Notes under the pieces: generated by a model
Told to the model about the DNA's origin: nothing
What the model saw: the letters and a program-made list of their open reading frames with translations, nothing else
The model's database searches: none
Shown here: one piece after another, positions 48,063 to 60,150 of the stretch
How the letters are laid out: the number at the start of each line of letters is the position of its first letter
Numbering within the stretch: the stretch's first letter is position 1
Source: Lycocorax pyrrhopterus obiensis
Lineage: Eukaryota; Chordata; Aves; Passeriformes; Paradisaeidae
Direction: 5' to 3'
Assembly (NCBI GenBank): GCA_014706295.1
Contig: JACSVZ010000004.1
Span: 92,134,048 to 92,198,047 of the forward strand
DNA length: 64,000 bases
Program-made: the position numbers and the translations under genes

Positions 48063-50291
48063 CCTCACATGCTGCATTGCAGTAAATGGGTTTTCTTTGA
48101 TGAATGTTACCAACACCAGGCAGGACTCCTGCTGAAGTTTTTCCTCAGATCTATGCACCTGCAGAACATATTTCATTATTCAGCATAGGGGATAGCCTTA
48201 ATATATTAGAAACTTAGCAAAAATGTGCAAAGCAAATCTATCGTACATACCCAGTGTGTGATTTGTGAACTCTCACAACCTGGTCAATTCAAAACAAATG
48301 TTTACTAGAACATGCAGATGCACTTTTCCACAGCAAGAGGTCTTTCCATGCCAGGCTGCATCACTTGATACCAGCAGCAGTGGGAGTGGTTCTGTTAAAA
48401 AAAAAAAAAAAAAAATTAGCAACTGTGTTTGTTTTGCTTTCTTCTCTCAGTGTGAAAGAAACATGTTTCACTCTTCTTTATCACAGTGTTCTAAAAATTG
48501 GTTAATTTAGGTTTAAAGAGAAACAACAAGCCTGTGGGACAAGATCAGATCTAGAAAACTGTTCCTCAAAGTTTGAAGTTTAGGAAAGTGAAGGGCAAGT
48601 GAGATACGTGCTTTGGGACTTTCTTGCAGTTACTGCTTTCTGCAATGAAAAATCGATTTTCAGCAGACCTTTCTGAAACACACTACAAATTTTGAAAATG
48701 TAAGGAAATCCATGGATTTTACTTCTTTTATTTAATTTTCAAATCCCCAGAATTTATTTAAATATTTTGATTTTGATTGACTTATGGCATATCCCTGCAC
48801 TTTGAGGGATCAAAATACAAAGGGGTTGGATGATTTTGTGCACACTGGGGAACCTGTGCACAGAAGGTCAGATATTACAGATGTTCCTTATTTGAATCTC
48901 TGTGTACCAGAGAGGAAAAGCAAACTACCTGCAAATCTTTTCAAACACACACAAATATTTATACTGGAGAGCAGACTGAAAGAAGAGAAAAACAGAAATG
49001 GCTTTTAGCGAGGTGACCACAAGATTTTAACAATTCTAAATCCATCAAATGAGATAGACTTAAAAAGACTGCAGTATACAGATAGAGAGGCCTAAAATTC
49101 TTGTCACTAATGGATACTGTGCTTATCATTAAGCATCTCCACCTGTAATAACACCGAGAAAAATGCTATTATGCTGCCAAAAAGATGAAGTACTATCAGC
49201 AGCAGTAGAAGCAGAGGTAATATCCCACGTAAAAAGGGAAAAAAAAAGAAAACACAACTTCCCTGGTGTTTTCTACTTCCTATCTCCCCTACAAAAATGA
49301 CTGTTTTTGAACAAGTATTCTGCCACGGCTACAGACTGCAAGGCTCAGAGATTGCACATACATTCTCTTTTTTAGTGCCAGTTTTACCCATAGCTAAAAT
49401 TATAGTTATGGTTCCACCTGCATATGTCAAGGTGCCATGCATTCACTAAGGACAAAGAGGACAAAGCCCTTGGGAGGGGCTGCAATTCTCTTTGTCAACT
49501 ACCCTGGCCAGGCCATGGGAGCTAGATGGGATAGTATGTCCACAGAAAATACCTGCTTAAATCACAGAAGCAATCTTGCTTGGGGTGATTACTCCACTGT
49601 GCTAGCCAATGTGACAGCAGCTCATGGTGTTTTTTGATATCCAGATTGTTTTAATTCTACATAGTTTAGTGGCCTACTTGTAAATTTCTGAAAGACACAT
49701 CATTTTAGTTTATTCAAATTAATACACTACGTCAGCAGAGGCGGAATGAGGAAAATGGAATAATGACAACTGGTTGTTACATTTTAAATCTAAATTGTAA
49801 TTCCCACTGAACTGTGATAATGTCACCAAATGAACACAGAAGCCCAAAAGTATTTTTCAAAAATAACACTGGAATTTCAAAAGAGGAGCCATCTGTTCAT
49901 ACTTTTTTAACCATGAAAGCCTATTTCAAGATAAGTAGAAGAGAAATTATAAGAAGTGTTAATATTAAATTCATTACCTGTAACATTATACCCACACCCT
50001 GTTCCCAAACATAGCTCCTGGAAGGTTTTTTATGACCAATATTAACACTTACTCAAAAGTCTAAAGTCTTGCACCTGGGAAAGCATAACCCAGGAGTGCA
50101 GCACAGGCTGGGGCCTACCTGGCTGTGGAGCAGCCCTGTGGAAAGGTATGAATGCTGAAAAAGCTTCAGCAGAGAATTTCTTCAGCTCTCTGCAGCATTT
50201 TTGTGAGAGTTCTGTCTTTCCCATGCAAGTAACTCAAAACAATGTTACAGTTTTGTAAACTTCTTGCAGCTGCGGATTGTTTGGGTAGAAT
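48063..50291. other. AT-rich stretch, no gene recognised
   Basis: It contains a 19-base A run (48397-48415). That run is not next to a recognisable processed gene copy. No exon or transposon is called. Confidence 0.55.
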
Positions 50292-50509
50292 TGTTATGGT
50301 TCTAACTAGAAAAACATTCAGAGATGGGTGTCTTAGAACTTGACCAATCCTCTTAAGGGGGGGGGTGGCAAAAAACCAATTACCTTATGTCATTTAACAC
50401 ACTTTTGTGAACTAACATATAAAAGCCTTCTGAGAATTCATTAAAGCGCTTCCATTTATCCGTGAGCCTGGACTTTGTGTCGTTTCTCTACTCATCTGCG
50501 GTGAGAACA
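50292..50509 (+). mobile_element. Short LTR-like segment
   Basis: A block with TG...CA ends holds TATAAAAG (50418-50425), then ATTAAA (50440-50445) about 20 bp later, then a T/GT-rich tract. This compact order resembles short class II LTRs of birds. A run of nine G lies at 50356-50364. No target duplication is found, and the right end abuts a CR1 directly, so the boundaries are uncertain. It could instead be the tail of another repeat. Confidence 0.4.
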
Positions 50510-50510
50510 G

Positions 50511-50838
50511 CGACAGAAAGGGACCTGGGGGTCCTGGGGATGACAAGCTCAGTGTAAGTGAGTGGTGCTGCTGTGGCACAGAGAGCCAGCGGGGCGCTGG
50601 GCTGCATCAACAAGGGCATCACCACAGAGACACAGAAGTCATTGTCCCACTCAGCCCTTGTCAGGCCACACCTGGAACACGGTGTATAGGTTCACACTAA
50701 GCAAAAAGATGTGGACCAGTTGGAAAGGGTCCAGAAAAGGGGCAAAAAGGTGATCTGAGGACTGTAATTTTGTCAAGGAAGGTTAAACTAGATGATCCTC
50801 AAGGTCCCTTCCAAGCTGGTATTCTATGATTCTGTGAA
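50511..50838 (+). mobile_element. CR1 LINE fragment with internal deletion
   Basis: Sense-strand CR1 coding end: 'agaaagggacctgggggtcc', 'ggcgctgggctgcatcaaca', 'tcaggccacacctggaacac', 'gaccagttggaaagggtcca'. It jumps near 50760 straight to the 3' terminus ('ggttaaactagatgatcctc', 'aaggtcccttccaagctgg', 'tattctatgattctgtgaa'), so the middle of the 3' region is deleted. Confidence 0.92.
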
Positions 50839-53800
50839 AAGAGTAATAGCACAAATAAGACACAAGCCTTCACAACTCCAAACCTAATTTGCAGATTCAG
50901 ACATACTATCAATGGCGCACACAAAACTGGGCTTGCAAATTAGATACTCCTTTTGAAAATTTGGCCCACTTCAAAATCTATTCATAGTGTTCTAGCTTGA
51001 TGAATTTTAGTAGAATGGTCTAGTATTATTTGTTTCGAATATACAAGGAAAATATCAGTTTCCCCCAAAAAACTTTTTGATAAAAAGAGAGTAGCAGCTG
51101 GTAACTGGCTTCAGATTTTAGTTTTTACTTCTTAGTGATCTCACTGAGGCGGAAGATGGATCCTTTAACAAATGAGAACAGCTTCAAATACAAAGAAGTG
51201 GGTTAGGGAAACAAAACTTGACAATTTTAGTTGTAGCTTGCTTTAAAGTTCTTAGATTTAAGTGACCCTGAAATACAAGCAGGGAGAAAACTCATGAATC
51301 AGGTTACCATATGTTGGAACTATGGCTGAACTTCCATTCTATGACACAGTGGAGAAATACGCTTGACCACGATAGATGCCTTTACATTAGAGGAAAAGTT
51401 CGGGCCGCGGGTTTGGGTTTTGTTCTGTTTTGTTTTAACAAAAGCATCTGACCTTTCTATATTTCTAGAAGACAGTCTTTGTGTCTTTGTGGATACACTG
51501 AGGCTCCTGTTATGTTATAAATAGCACACTTTTGAGAACAAGTTTTTCTTAGCTTAAAACGAAACAAAATTTTTTCTGAGCACATCAAATCACTTGGCAT
51601 ATGTTGATATCAATTCTTTCAGGTAAAATATTTATCTAGTAGGTTAATTATGAAAGCACTAATTATTCTATACTTCTGCAAGGCAAACTGTTTCTGTCTG
51701 GAAAAGCTTTATAATTCTGACCTAGTGAGGCATTTCTGTCAGGGACTAAAAATTAACATACAAATTCACTGAACCACTACCAAACTTTGATGTTTAAATT
51801 CTTTCTCCTATGAAATGGGATGATCTTTTATTTCATGAGTAATCTTTGATGTTGGCAGTTACACAAATAAATTAGGAAAATCCCAGTGACAGGAATAGTG
51901 TTGATGAATTACCGTATTGCACAAATAGTTTCTTAAAAGCGCAGATGATGGACTCACTACAAATAAATTTATGGTTCATGCAAATTCTTGCTAAATTAAC
52001 CTGGACAGGTAGGTCGCCTAATCAGTACCTTATAGCTACTGCACAGATACATGGAGAAGTAGATTTACAGACATGGTTTTTTTAGGAAGAGACTTACCAT
52101 TTCTTTGAAGTGATGATCTCTGTTTCATTCAGTGTGGTATCATATTTTTGAACTTGTATACAACAAAATACAGGTTGCAGAAAATACAGAGCAGAATAGC
52201 AAGATTTTTCAGCATCTTTTTCTGTTTTGTGGTTAAAAGTCATAGCCCAACACCTTGACTTTGCCTCAAGCATTTTTAGTAAATTGTCTAATATTTATAA
52301 GCCTTAAGTAACAGAATCAATTAATCTCATGCTTCCTATGAAACACGGCAAAACTGGAGATGGCCTATGGTCAAATGCTATACTGGTGAGAGGACAGAAA
52401 ACAGACCCCTCTGCTCCAGAATTTTCTTCCTAATCAAGGGGAGAGCACAGTTTTGGCTTCTAGGTCATCATTAAGTTTCAGAAAAGCTTATAGGTTTAGT
52501 AATCAAAGGTCTTTGCACTGAGATGATATTAAGCATGAACTGTTCTCACTCATGAACTCCCCACACTGGGTCTTGTGGATCTTCCTTCCTACCACAAAGG
52601 CAAGCAATAAGCGAATTTTAGGATCTTTTCACTTTCTCAGGAGAGAGCTGGAAGGAAAAAAAATACACCTACATTAGAGTTTTAGTCTGGATTTACTTTT
52701 GAAGTGCATCTCCTGACTTACCATGCTTGGGTTGGCACTGTGGAGTGAGCTCTCAGTGCTTAAACTGCCCTTGGGTATTCTTCCAGGATAATGATGATGT
52801 GTTGTCTGGAAATAAATTGAAAGGCTGGAGTATTCAGCTCAGGAGGCCAGACAAAAATTACTCTCCTTGAAACATGCATTGTGTAGGCATAAGGTCCTCA
52901 CACCTCTTCTCTCTTTCTGCATCATATTTTTGAACCATACTAATTGCATTATTGCTTGGGTAGTCATAGCTGATAAATTCAAGGAGTGATGGAATATTAG
53001 GGAATATTTTGGCTTGGCTGTTTGGTTTTTATTTTCAGCATTTCAAGTCTTTCATTTCCTGGGACATACCCAAATAATTTGTTTCAAGTTTTGATTTCTG
53101 AGGAATTTACAAGCGATACTGGCTTTGGAGATTCTCTGTTATATCTGCTGCCCTAGCAGCTCAGTCCCCTTACTAGGTAATTTTTAACATTGATTTTTTT
53201 CATAGATGTGGTCTACAGCACAAGTCAAGGGGTAGCACACATAGGAGGGATGTGAAAGTTTCTTAATCAACTGCTATACACACCCAAAATAAATACATTC
53301 TTCCTTCAGTTTTGAACGAATCATATGACTTTACCTGCTGATTCATCCTATTTAACACTATTTTTAAACAGCCTCAGCTAATGCCTCTTCTCTTTACACA
53401 ACCTATTATTGATTTTTCCCATTGTCCCACAAATGTAAAATCTCAGGCACTGCCTCAGACCAGATTAATTTCTGTACTAGTAAATGGAGTAAGTGTCTTG
53501 ACCGAATTCTGTTAATTATGTCCTGAAGTTAGTTTTATTTCCCAATATTCCTAGTTTGTTTGTCCCAAAACACTCCTCTAATAAAAACTAAGCCTAATTA
53601 TATGAGGGAAAATAGAGGAAACAGAGACAATAAGCTGTTTGCCCACTGACACTTAAGAAGTCAATGACACTTTTCTAAGTGAGATTTCTTGGTTATTCTT
53701 CAGCTTTCCTTGCATTGCACTGTTATTTCCTCAACTCTCCCTTACACATCAGACAAAAATTCCCACTCAAATTTGATACTGTTTCATTACTCTGTATTAA

Positions 53801-56800
53801 TACCTGGATTGTAGCCTCCTTTCTTGCTCTTTGTGGGAGCCTAGATCTGAACTTCACTTTGGCACTTTGAAATGCGGTTGGAGTCTCTGGATCTTCCTGA
53901 ACTATTCAGTAACCCAGATTGTTTCTCGAGTTCTATACTTTATACTAAAATATAATATTAAAATACCCTACACTAAAAATAATATTAAAATAGTTAATTT
54001 TTAAGTTCAGATTCCTTTTTCTTGATGCTGCTTTTCTCTGGTCATAATTAACAGTGGTATCTTCAGGGCCAAAAATATATTTGAGCTTTTGAAAAACACT
54101 TTCTACATTCATCACAAAAATAATGCAGGTACACGTATCACTGCATTCTTTTTAAATATTGCAATAGAAAACTAAAGCAGTTCCTTAATTTATAGAACCT
54201 AAAATAGAACAGTTCACTTTCAAAGGAGAAAAACCAAAAATAAATAGAATGAAGAATGCTAGAAGCAAGTAAACAAACAAACAAAAGTCCTGTCAACACT
54301 TTTGCAGAAATACTTTTTCTGCTTACTATACAAATAGCAACCCATACAATCCTCTTTCATTCTTCAGTAGATAAATTCTAAGTAAAAATGAACCCTATTT
54401 ATATTAATTATCTTTTGCCAAAATGATCCTCTTGCACAAAAAATTAAAAATGTATTTTGCAATATAACCTTGGTGAGTGGAGAATTCTTCAGCTCTCTGA
54501 TTTGTTTACAGTGTATAGCCTATCCATATACATATAACTGGATTGAATTTCAGATCCACCTAAAACCATAAATTCCAATCGGTATCAAAAATAGAAGGAG
54601 GCTAACAATTGGTAAGAAGCCACAAAAGTTAATGATGATTACAAGAAAAATTAGAAGAATTCAAAGTCATGACTGATCAACTAAAGTATGTATAAAACAT
54701 GACATAATAGTTACATGCAGATTATTTTAACTAAGTGATTGTCCCTGCTTAATAAAAACTAGATTTGAGCATATGGAGAAGAGGCTGTTGACCTGATCAG
54801 AATAGTAACAGCAGTTTTACACAAAGTATGGCATTTACAGCTGGACTTGCAGCTCAGTGAAGCTCATTGCAAACTCCTCTGGACACAGATGTTAATATGA
54901 ATTTTGAGCAAACAGCTCACCTTTGACAGAAAGAGCAGCAACTGAATCAGTGGCTAGTTTTTTATATTGTCTTTCAGTACATTAAAACAAAACTGTTAAG
55001 AAAATCTGAAGAAAATGAATAGAACAAGTCTCTTATTGAATATGCCAGTTCATAAAGGAAATCACAGAAAGGTGTGTGTATGGGGAAACAAGTATCAGGA
55101 TTATAGACACGCTTCTTAGTATTAATCAAATTTAGAACTTCTGCTGTGATATGCACTTAAAATTGTATCTAATCCCTACCCCTACTACATAAATCCTACC
55201 TGGGATTTAGAAAACTCACATAATTTTACATTCCTCATACAGGGTATCTGTAGCATATTAGATACAGGTCTTGCACTTGAACTGGTAAAAGTCTGAGAAC
55301 ATAAACTCATTTAAAATACTCTAAATCTGAGCGGACCTTTTCTTCCTGATAGTATATCAAAGTTATTTCTACTTTACATAGTTTTGGTTGAATAACTACC
55401 TTCATTGAGGTACTAAGGTCATTTGAGACATGCTGGGCCTACAGTATTTTTAATGCATCTAAACCAGATGCATCTTGTTTGCATGCAATTTATTTTGGTA
55501 GCTCCACACATGCATCCCCAATTACCACTAGTACAAGACATTTTAGTGTCTTCAATTGCCATTTAGCTTTTTTGGTCTTTACCTCACTTTAGAGAAAAAG
55601 CCTGTTCTCCATAATCAGAGCCTCCTCTTCACCTGCCAAATCAGGACTGAACTGGGTCATCCATGTGTGCCCGTCTGAATGTGGGTGTGAGACAGAGTGA
55701 ACCACCTAGAAACTTCTTCAGAAATCCTGATCCAGCAGGGTTTTATTTCCTCTTCCCTTCCCCCTTTTTATATTTTATCCCCTCCATAGAGCTACAGGGT
55801 TTCATTCCTCATCCCTTTGAGCTTTCATGTCTACTCCATAAATTCAGAGCTACTCTAGGGAAGAAGCAGAAGACTGCTCCTTGGCCAAGGACACTTAAAA
55901 TGGGTTCTTCAGATCACTCCTTCTCATCAACAAAACAAACTTACCACAGCTCATTCTTGGCTTTCTCTCCCTCTCAAATTTTCAGCAAGTCCTCTCAGCA
56001 AGGTTTGCCCACATTGTCTTCATACTCCACCACTTTCTTGCATTACCCACAAGCAATTTGTTTTGGCTTAACAGAACACTCATCATATGCAGAGCCATGA
56101 ATTTATCAGTAGTCTAATTAGTGTCCTGGCAGCCTAATACAACAAAGACATATATTAATCCAGTTACAACGATACTAACACATGTATCCCAAATTATCCA
56201 ATTATTGCTAATCCCCATTAATTTTATTCTTTCAGTTGTATGCTGACTTTCTGCAGTCAAACTCTGTCTTATGTTATGCTTACCCTCCTCATGACCTCCA
56301 GGATACTAAAGTTGCCACTGTGAGCCTCACTCCAGAAGATGAAGGGTTTGCACTGAGTCACCAGTGACCCGAGCTCTTTGCTGGGAAGTTTGCTCTTGCT
56401 GTTCTCTCTGCTCTTGGATCTTCTTAGGGTTATTTCATACAGGTCTATTTGATTGCCCTGCCTCTTCCAATTCCCCTCAGGTTAGTTACACAATGACCAC
56501 TCACTTTTTCATTGCTACACTCCCTGAGACCATACATACAACTGCAGTCAGTGCTAAACTAATGCAAAACCTACTGCAGTGGGCCAACAGCCTCCTATGA
56601 CATTTTCCTGTTACACACCCACAGTTGCCCAAGACATCAGTAAAAAGTCCTGAAGTCAGTTGTTAAGTTTATTAGAAGGCCTGTGGTCAAGGGTGTATAA
56701 AAAACACTGGTTGTTTTGTTTAGGTTCACTTAATACTTGCATTTCATTCCTCTGTAAAGAGAGGAAACTAGCTTAATCAGCACTCTGTCCAATCTATGAC

Positions 56801-57261
56801 TATGACTGAATATGTAGAAATAAAATAAGGTTAAAATAACTTGGTAGCTAAATGTCTTTGAAAAAAGTAATTTGGTATGAATACTTGGCATATTTTTTCC
56901 TATATCTTACAATACACAAGTATGACTGTAAACCTTAGGAGATTAAAAGCTACAGAAAAACTGGTTTAAACCAGTATTTTGTTGTGCCAGTACACACAGC
57001 AAACTTTTGTACTGTTATAGAAAGATGAGAGAAAAGGGATATTACCACTGCAGTGAACATTTCCTTTTATTTCCTATTCTATTTTGCATGGGGACTATTA
57101 AGTATAGACTCTCCTAGCATTTTCCAGGTAATAAAACCAGCAATAAAATTCTTACTTTCTTCTAATTGTCCACATTTTTTTTTCCTTAGCAAAGAATGTA
57201 GAATGTCTGTCTCAAATGAAACCCTTTGAAAATGAGATATAAACTGATTCAAAATAGTATA
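50839..57261. other. AT-rich stretch, no gene recognised
   Basis: More than 6 kb without a recognised feature. The frame at 55663-56100 (145 codons) is the longest, but it has no family resemblance and biased low-complexity content (Ser/Phe/Pro), so it is not called. Confidence 0.55.
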
Positions 57262-57385
57262 GGGATGGGATGGGATGGGATGGGATGGGATGGGATGGGA
57301 TGGGATGGGATGGGATGGGATAGGATAGGATAGGATAGGATAGGATAGGATAGGATAGGATAGGATAGGATAGGATAGGATAGGA
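57262..57385 (+). repeat. Compound pentanucleotide repeat (GGGAT)n(AGGAT)n
   Basis: About twelve units of GGGAT (to 57320) run without a break into about thirteen units of AGGAT. The first half has GGG tracts separated by two bases, a canonical G-quadruplex pattern. The frame at 57079-57408 on the minus strand is a translation of this repeat and is not a gene. Confidence 0.95.
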
Positions 57386-59039
57386 ATGCAGCTACTTGAA
57401 CAATTCAAGAACTGTATTGTTCCCTTGCTTCTGCTACTGAATTACTCACAAATGAAGCAACATATCCATAAAAATCATGTCCATCTGTAATGAAATTATT
57501 AATACAAAAGGTTATGGAATTTTTAACAGAAGTTGGCCGTGAATTATGTACTCATAAGTTCCTATCTGATTTATTTATTTGTGACACAAACCACATAACA
57601 TTGCCTTGGTTCATTGATTATAACTTACCAGTGCTTTGACCTACAATCAAGTTTACTTTCTTTGTGAAACATATTTTCTTTCTTTATTAAATGAGTCTTG
57701 GTTACTTGCATATATTTATTTGATAAGAGAGATTTTGGTCAAGTACTGTTGAAGAACAAATAAAGAATCTACGCAAACAAAGTATGTGATATGATAAATA
57801 GGTCACAATGAGGCTTATACATTGGTTACCAAGTGCAATGAGCAGAAACCAGTGTGAAACAGAAAGCTGAAAAGACCATCACATCCTATCTCAGTGAGAC
57901 AAGCACTTCCCAAGGAGGAGTGATTTCTGTATTCTAGTGTCTCTTCCCAGAGCTGGCAACTAGTTCGGTGCCAAGCAATTTCTGGATAAAACTGAGTAAT
58001 GACAGTAGGTTTCCAGAACTTATCTCTTCCCCCTCTCACAAGCTGAATACTTATTTGTGCTTTCTTTGGCACACTGCTTTCTGCAAAGAACCAGCACACA
58101 CAAAATACTCAAGTTTGCAGAACATCAGCTCCTCCATTTGGTAATACAAGGCAGATTTCAAGGACAGGCAAGAACGAGTACTTTATCAGCAGCTGTAAGA
58201 AGCAGCACTAAAATCCTGCTTGGTTCCACAGTGCCATTTAGCCAATTGCTTGCCACTAGCTCCTTGCTACTTTTCCTTGGCTGGTGATAAGCACTGGAAG
58301 TCAAATGTTTTCAGTGTTATCAAAACTGTCTGATTTTGAACAATACATACTGATCAGTTCAATGCTCCTCTATAAACACCCACTGGGAATACATCTTTTA
58401 GATGCCCAGTCACTCAGTTACCCATTTTTTATCATCTTTTGTAATAACTTGCTCAGGGCAGCAGTGACTAATTGCTCCCTTGAGTAGCCTGGGATGCTGA
58501 ACTCCTGATTGATGCAGTCAATACTCACTCCTGTGACAGTGACAGCCAAAATAGTACTGGCTTGCCCTGGCCAATCCGTAACTTCGGCAGCAGGGTGCCC
58601 TGGTAACGTGTACCTACGCCTCAATAAGGGGTGGGGAAAGACAGTTCAGCAATCTTCTTAACAGTCTCTCCCACATGCTGCTCAAGCCGCCTGCCCCAAA
58701 GGATGCGACGCTTATTTCAATCACCCTTTCTCAGTGAACAGTTGTTCAAGGAAAGCTTCTGTTTGTTTCTTTGAAATACAGCAGTCTCTTCCTTTCTTTT
58801 AATGTTACAGACAATCTTACGGTCTCTTTCCATATGTACAGTTACAGTTTTTTATCGTACTCAATGAACTGATGAAATTTCTGGGACAACTTACAGGGTA
58901 TTCGATGCACATTATAGTTTTGGGAGAGCAAGGGAATGTTGGTCTTTTGAAGAAAAAGAACATATCTGTGAAATTTTAGTGATTTACCAGTGTATATTTT
59001 AAGAAGACTCAAACATTACTGCCCTCTGATAGGCTGTCC
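57386..59039. other. Mixed stretch, no gene recognised
   Basis: AT-rich on the left. From about 58470 to 58740 it is less AT-rich and looks repeat-like. It may belong to the same interspersed element as the block to its right, but the boundary cannot be set by reading. Confidence 0.45.
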
Positions 59040-60150
59040 AGTTGTTGCGTTCTGTAATTTGCCCCTTACTCCTGAGTTTGATACAATAAAAGTGGCAAAT
59101 GGAGAGTAGATTGAGATAGGGATCTAAGGCTGATTGTCAGCATACTAGTGTCTTCCTTACTCCTCCTAAATTGGAAAATACTGGTGGCTAAATGGCAGCA
59201 TCCTCATCAAGATAGGCAGCAGTTTCCTTGGGACATCTGGCATTTTTACGACGCCTAACCTATGATTTCCAAGTCAAAAACTTCTTACTTGTTGTAGTGG
59301 CCTGACTCTGTCTGGATTCCAGGCACCCACTAAAGCTGCTCTCTCGCTCCCCTTTGCATCTGGACAGGGGAGAGAAAATTTAACAGAGTTCATAGGTTGA
59401 GATAAGGAACAGGAGAGATCACTCACCAAATACTGTCAACAGGCAAAACAGATGCAAATTAGAGAAATTACATTAATTACTAACAAAATCAGAGCAGGAT
59501 AATGAGAAGTAAAATAAGATCTTATAAACACCTTCCCTCCACCCATCCCTTCTTCCCAGCTCTACCTCCTCCCCTCCATGCAGTGCAGGGAAACAGGAAT
59601 GGGGGTTATGGTCAGTTTATCATCTGTTGTTTCTTCTCTCTCCACAGGTCTGCAGGTCCCTGCCAGAACCCTGCTCCAGCACAGGCCTCCCACAGGGTCA
59701 CAGCCTCCTCTCAGGCATCCACCTCCTCTGGCATGGGTCTCTTCCACGGCCTGCAGGTGGATCTCTGCATCCCTGTGGTCCTCCATGGGTGGCAGGGGCA
59801 CAGCTGCACCATGGGCTGCAGGGGAATCTGGGCTCTGGTGCCTGGAACACCTCCTCCCCTCCTTATGCACTGACCTTGGTGTCTGCAGAGCTGTTCCTCT
59901 CACATGTTCTCAGCCCGCTCTTCTCTGGCTGCAATTACAGCTGTGCAATAGCTTTTTTTTTATTCTTCTTAAATGTGTTATCACAGAGGTGTTACCATCA
60001 TTTCTGATTGGGCCAGCCTTGGCCAGTGGCATGTCCATCCTGGAGCTGTCTGGCATTGGCTCTGCTGGACATGGAGGAAGCTTCTGGCAGCGGCTCACAG
60101 AAGCCACCCTTGTAGCCCCCCCACTACCAAAGCTTGGCCATGGAAACCCA
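59040..60150 (+). mobile_element. Probable avian interspersed repeat (LTR-retrotransposon type)
   Basis: The segments 'aggcagcagtttccttgggacatc', 'gttgagataaggaacaggagagatcactc' and 'gtgctcctgtcactgacc'-like blocks, and the GC-rich 'ctgcaggtggatctctgc' series, resemble a repeat that recurs widely in bird genomes. An AATAAA sits at its left end (about 59085). The 241-codon frame 59578-60303 and its overlapping frames on both strands come from this block, have no conserved domain and are not called as a gene. Family assignment is from general familiarity and needs a repeat-library comparison. Confidence 0.45.

Noticed and set aside
48397..48415. 19-base A run as the tail of a processed pseudogene
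   Set aside because: No recognisable gene-derived sequence precedes it and no flanking duplication was seen.
55663..56100. 145-codon frame on the plus strand
   Set aside because: No domain, biased composition and no supporting neighbours. A chance frame of this length is expected somewhere in 64 kb.
57079..57408. 109-codon minus-strand frame with Ser/Tyr/Pro repeats
   Set aside because: It is a translation of the pentanucleotide microsatellite.
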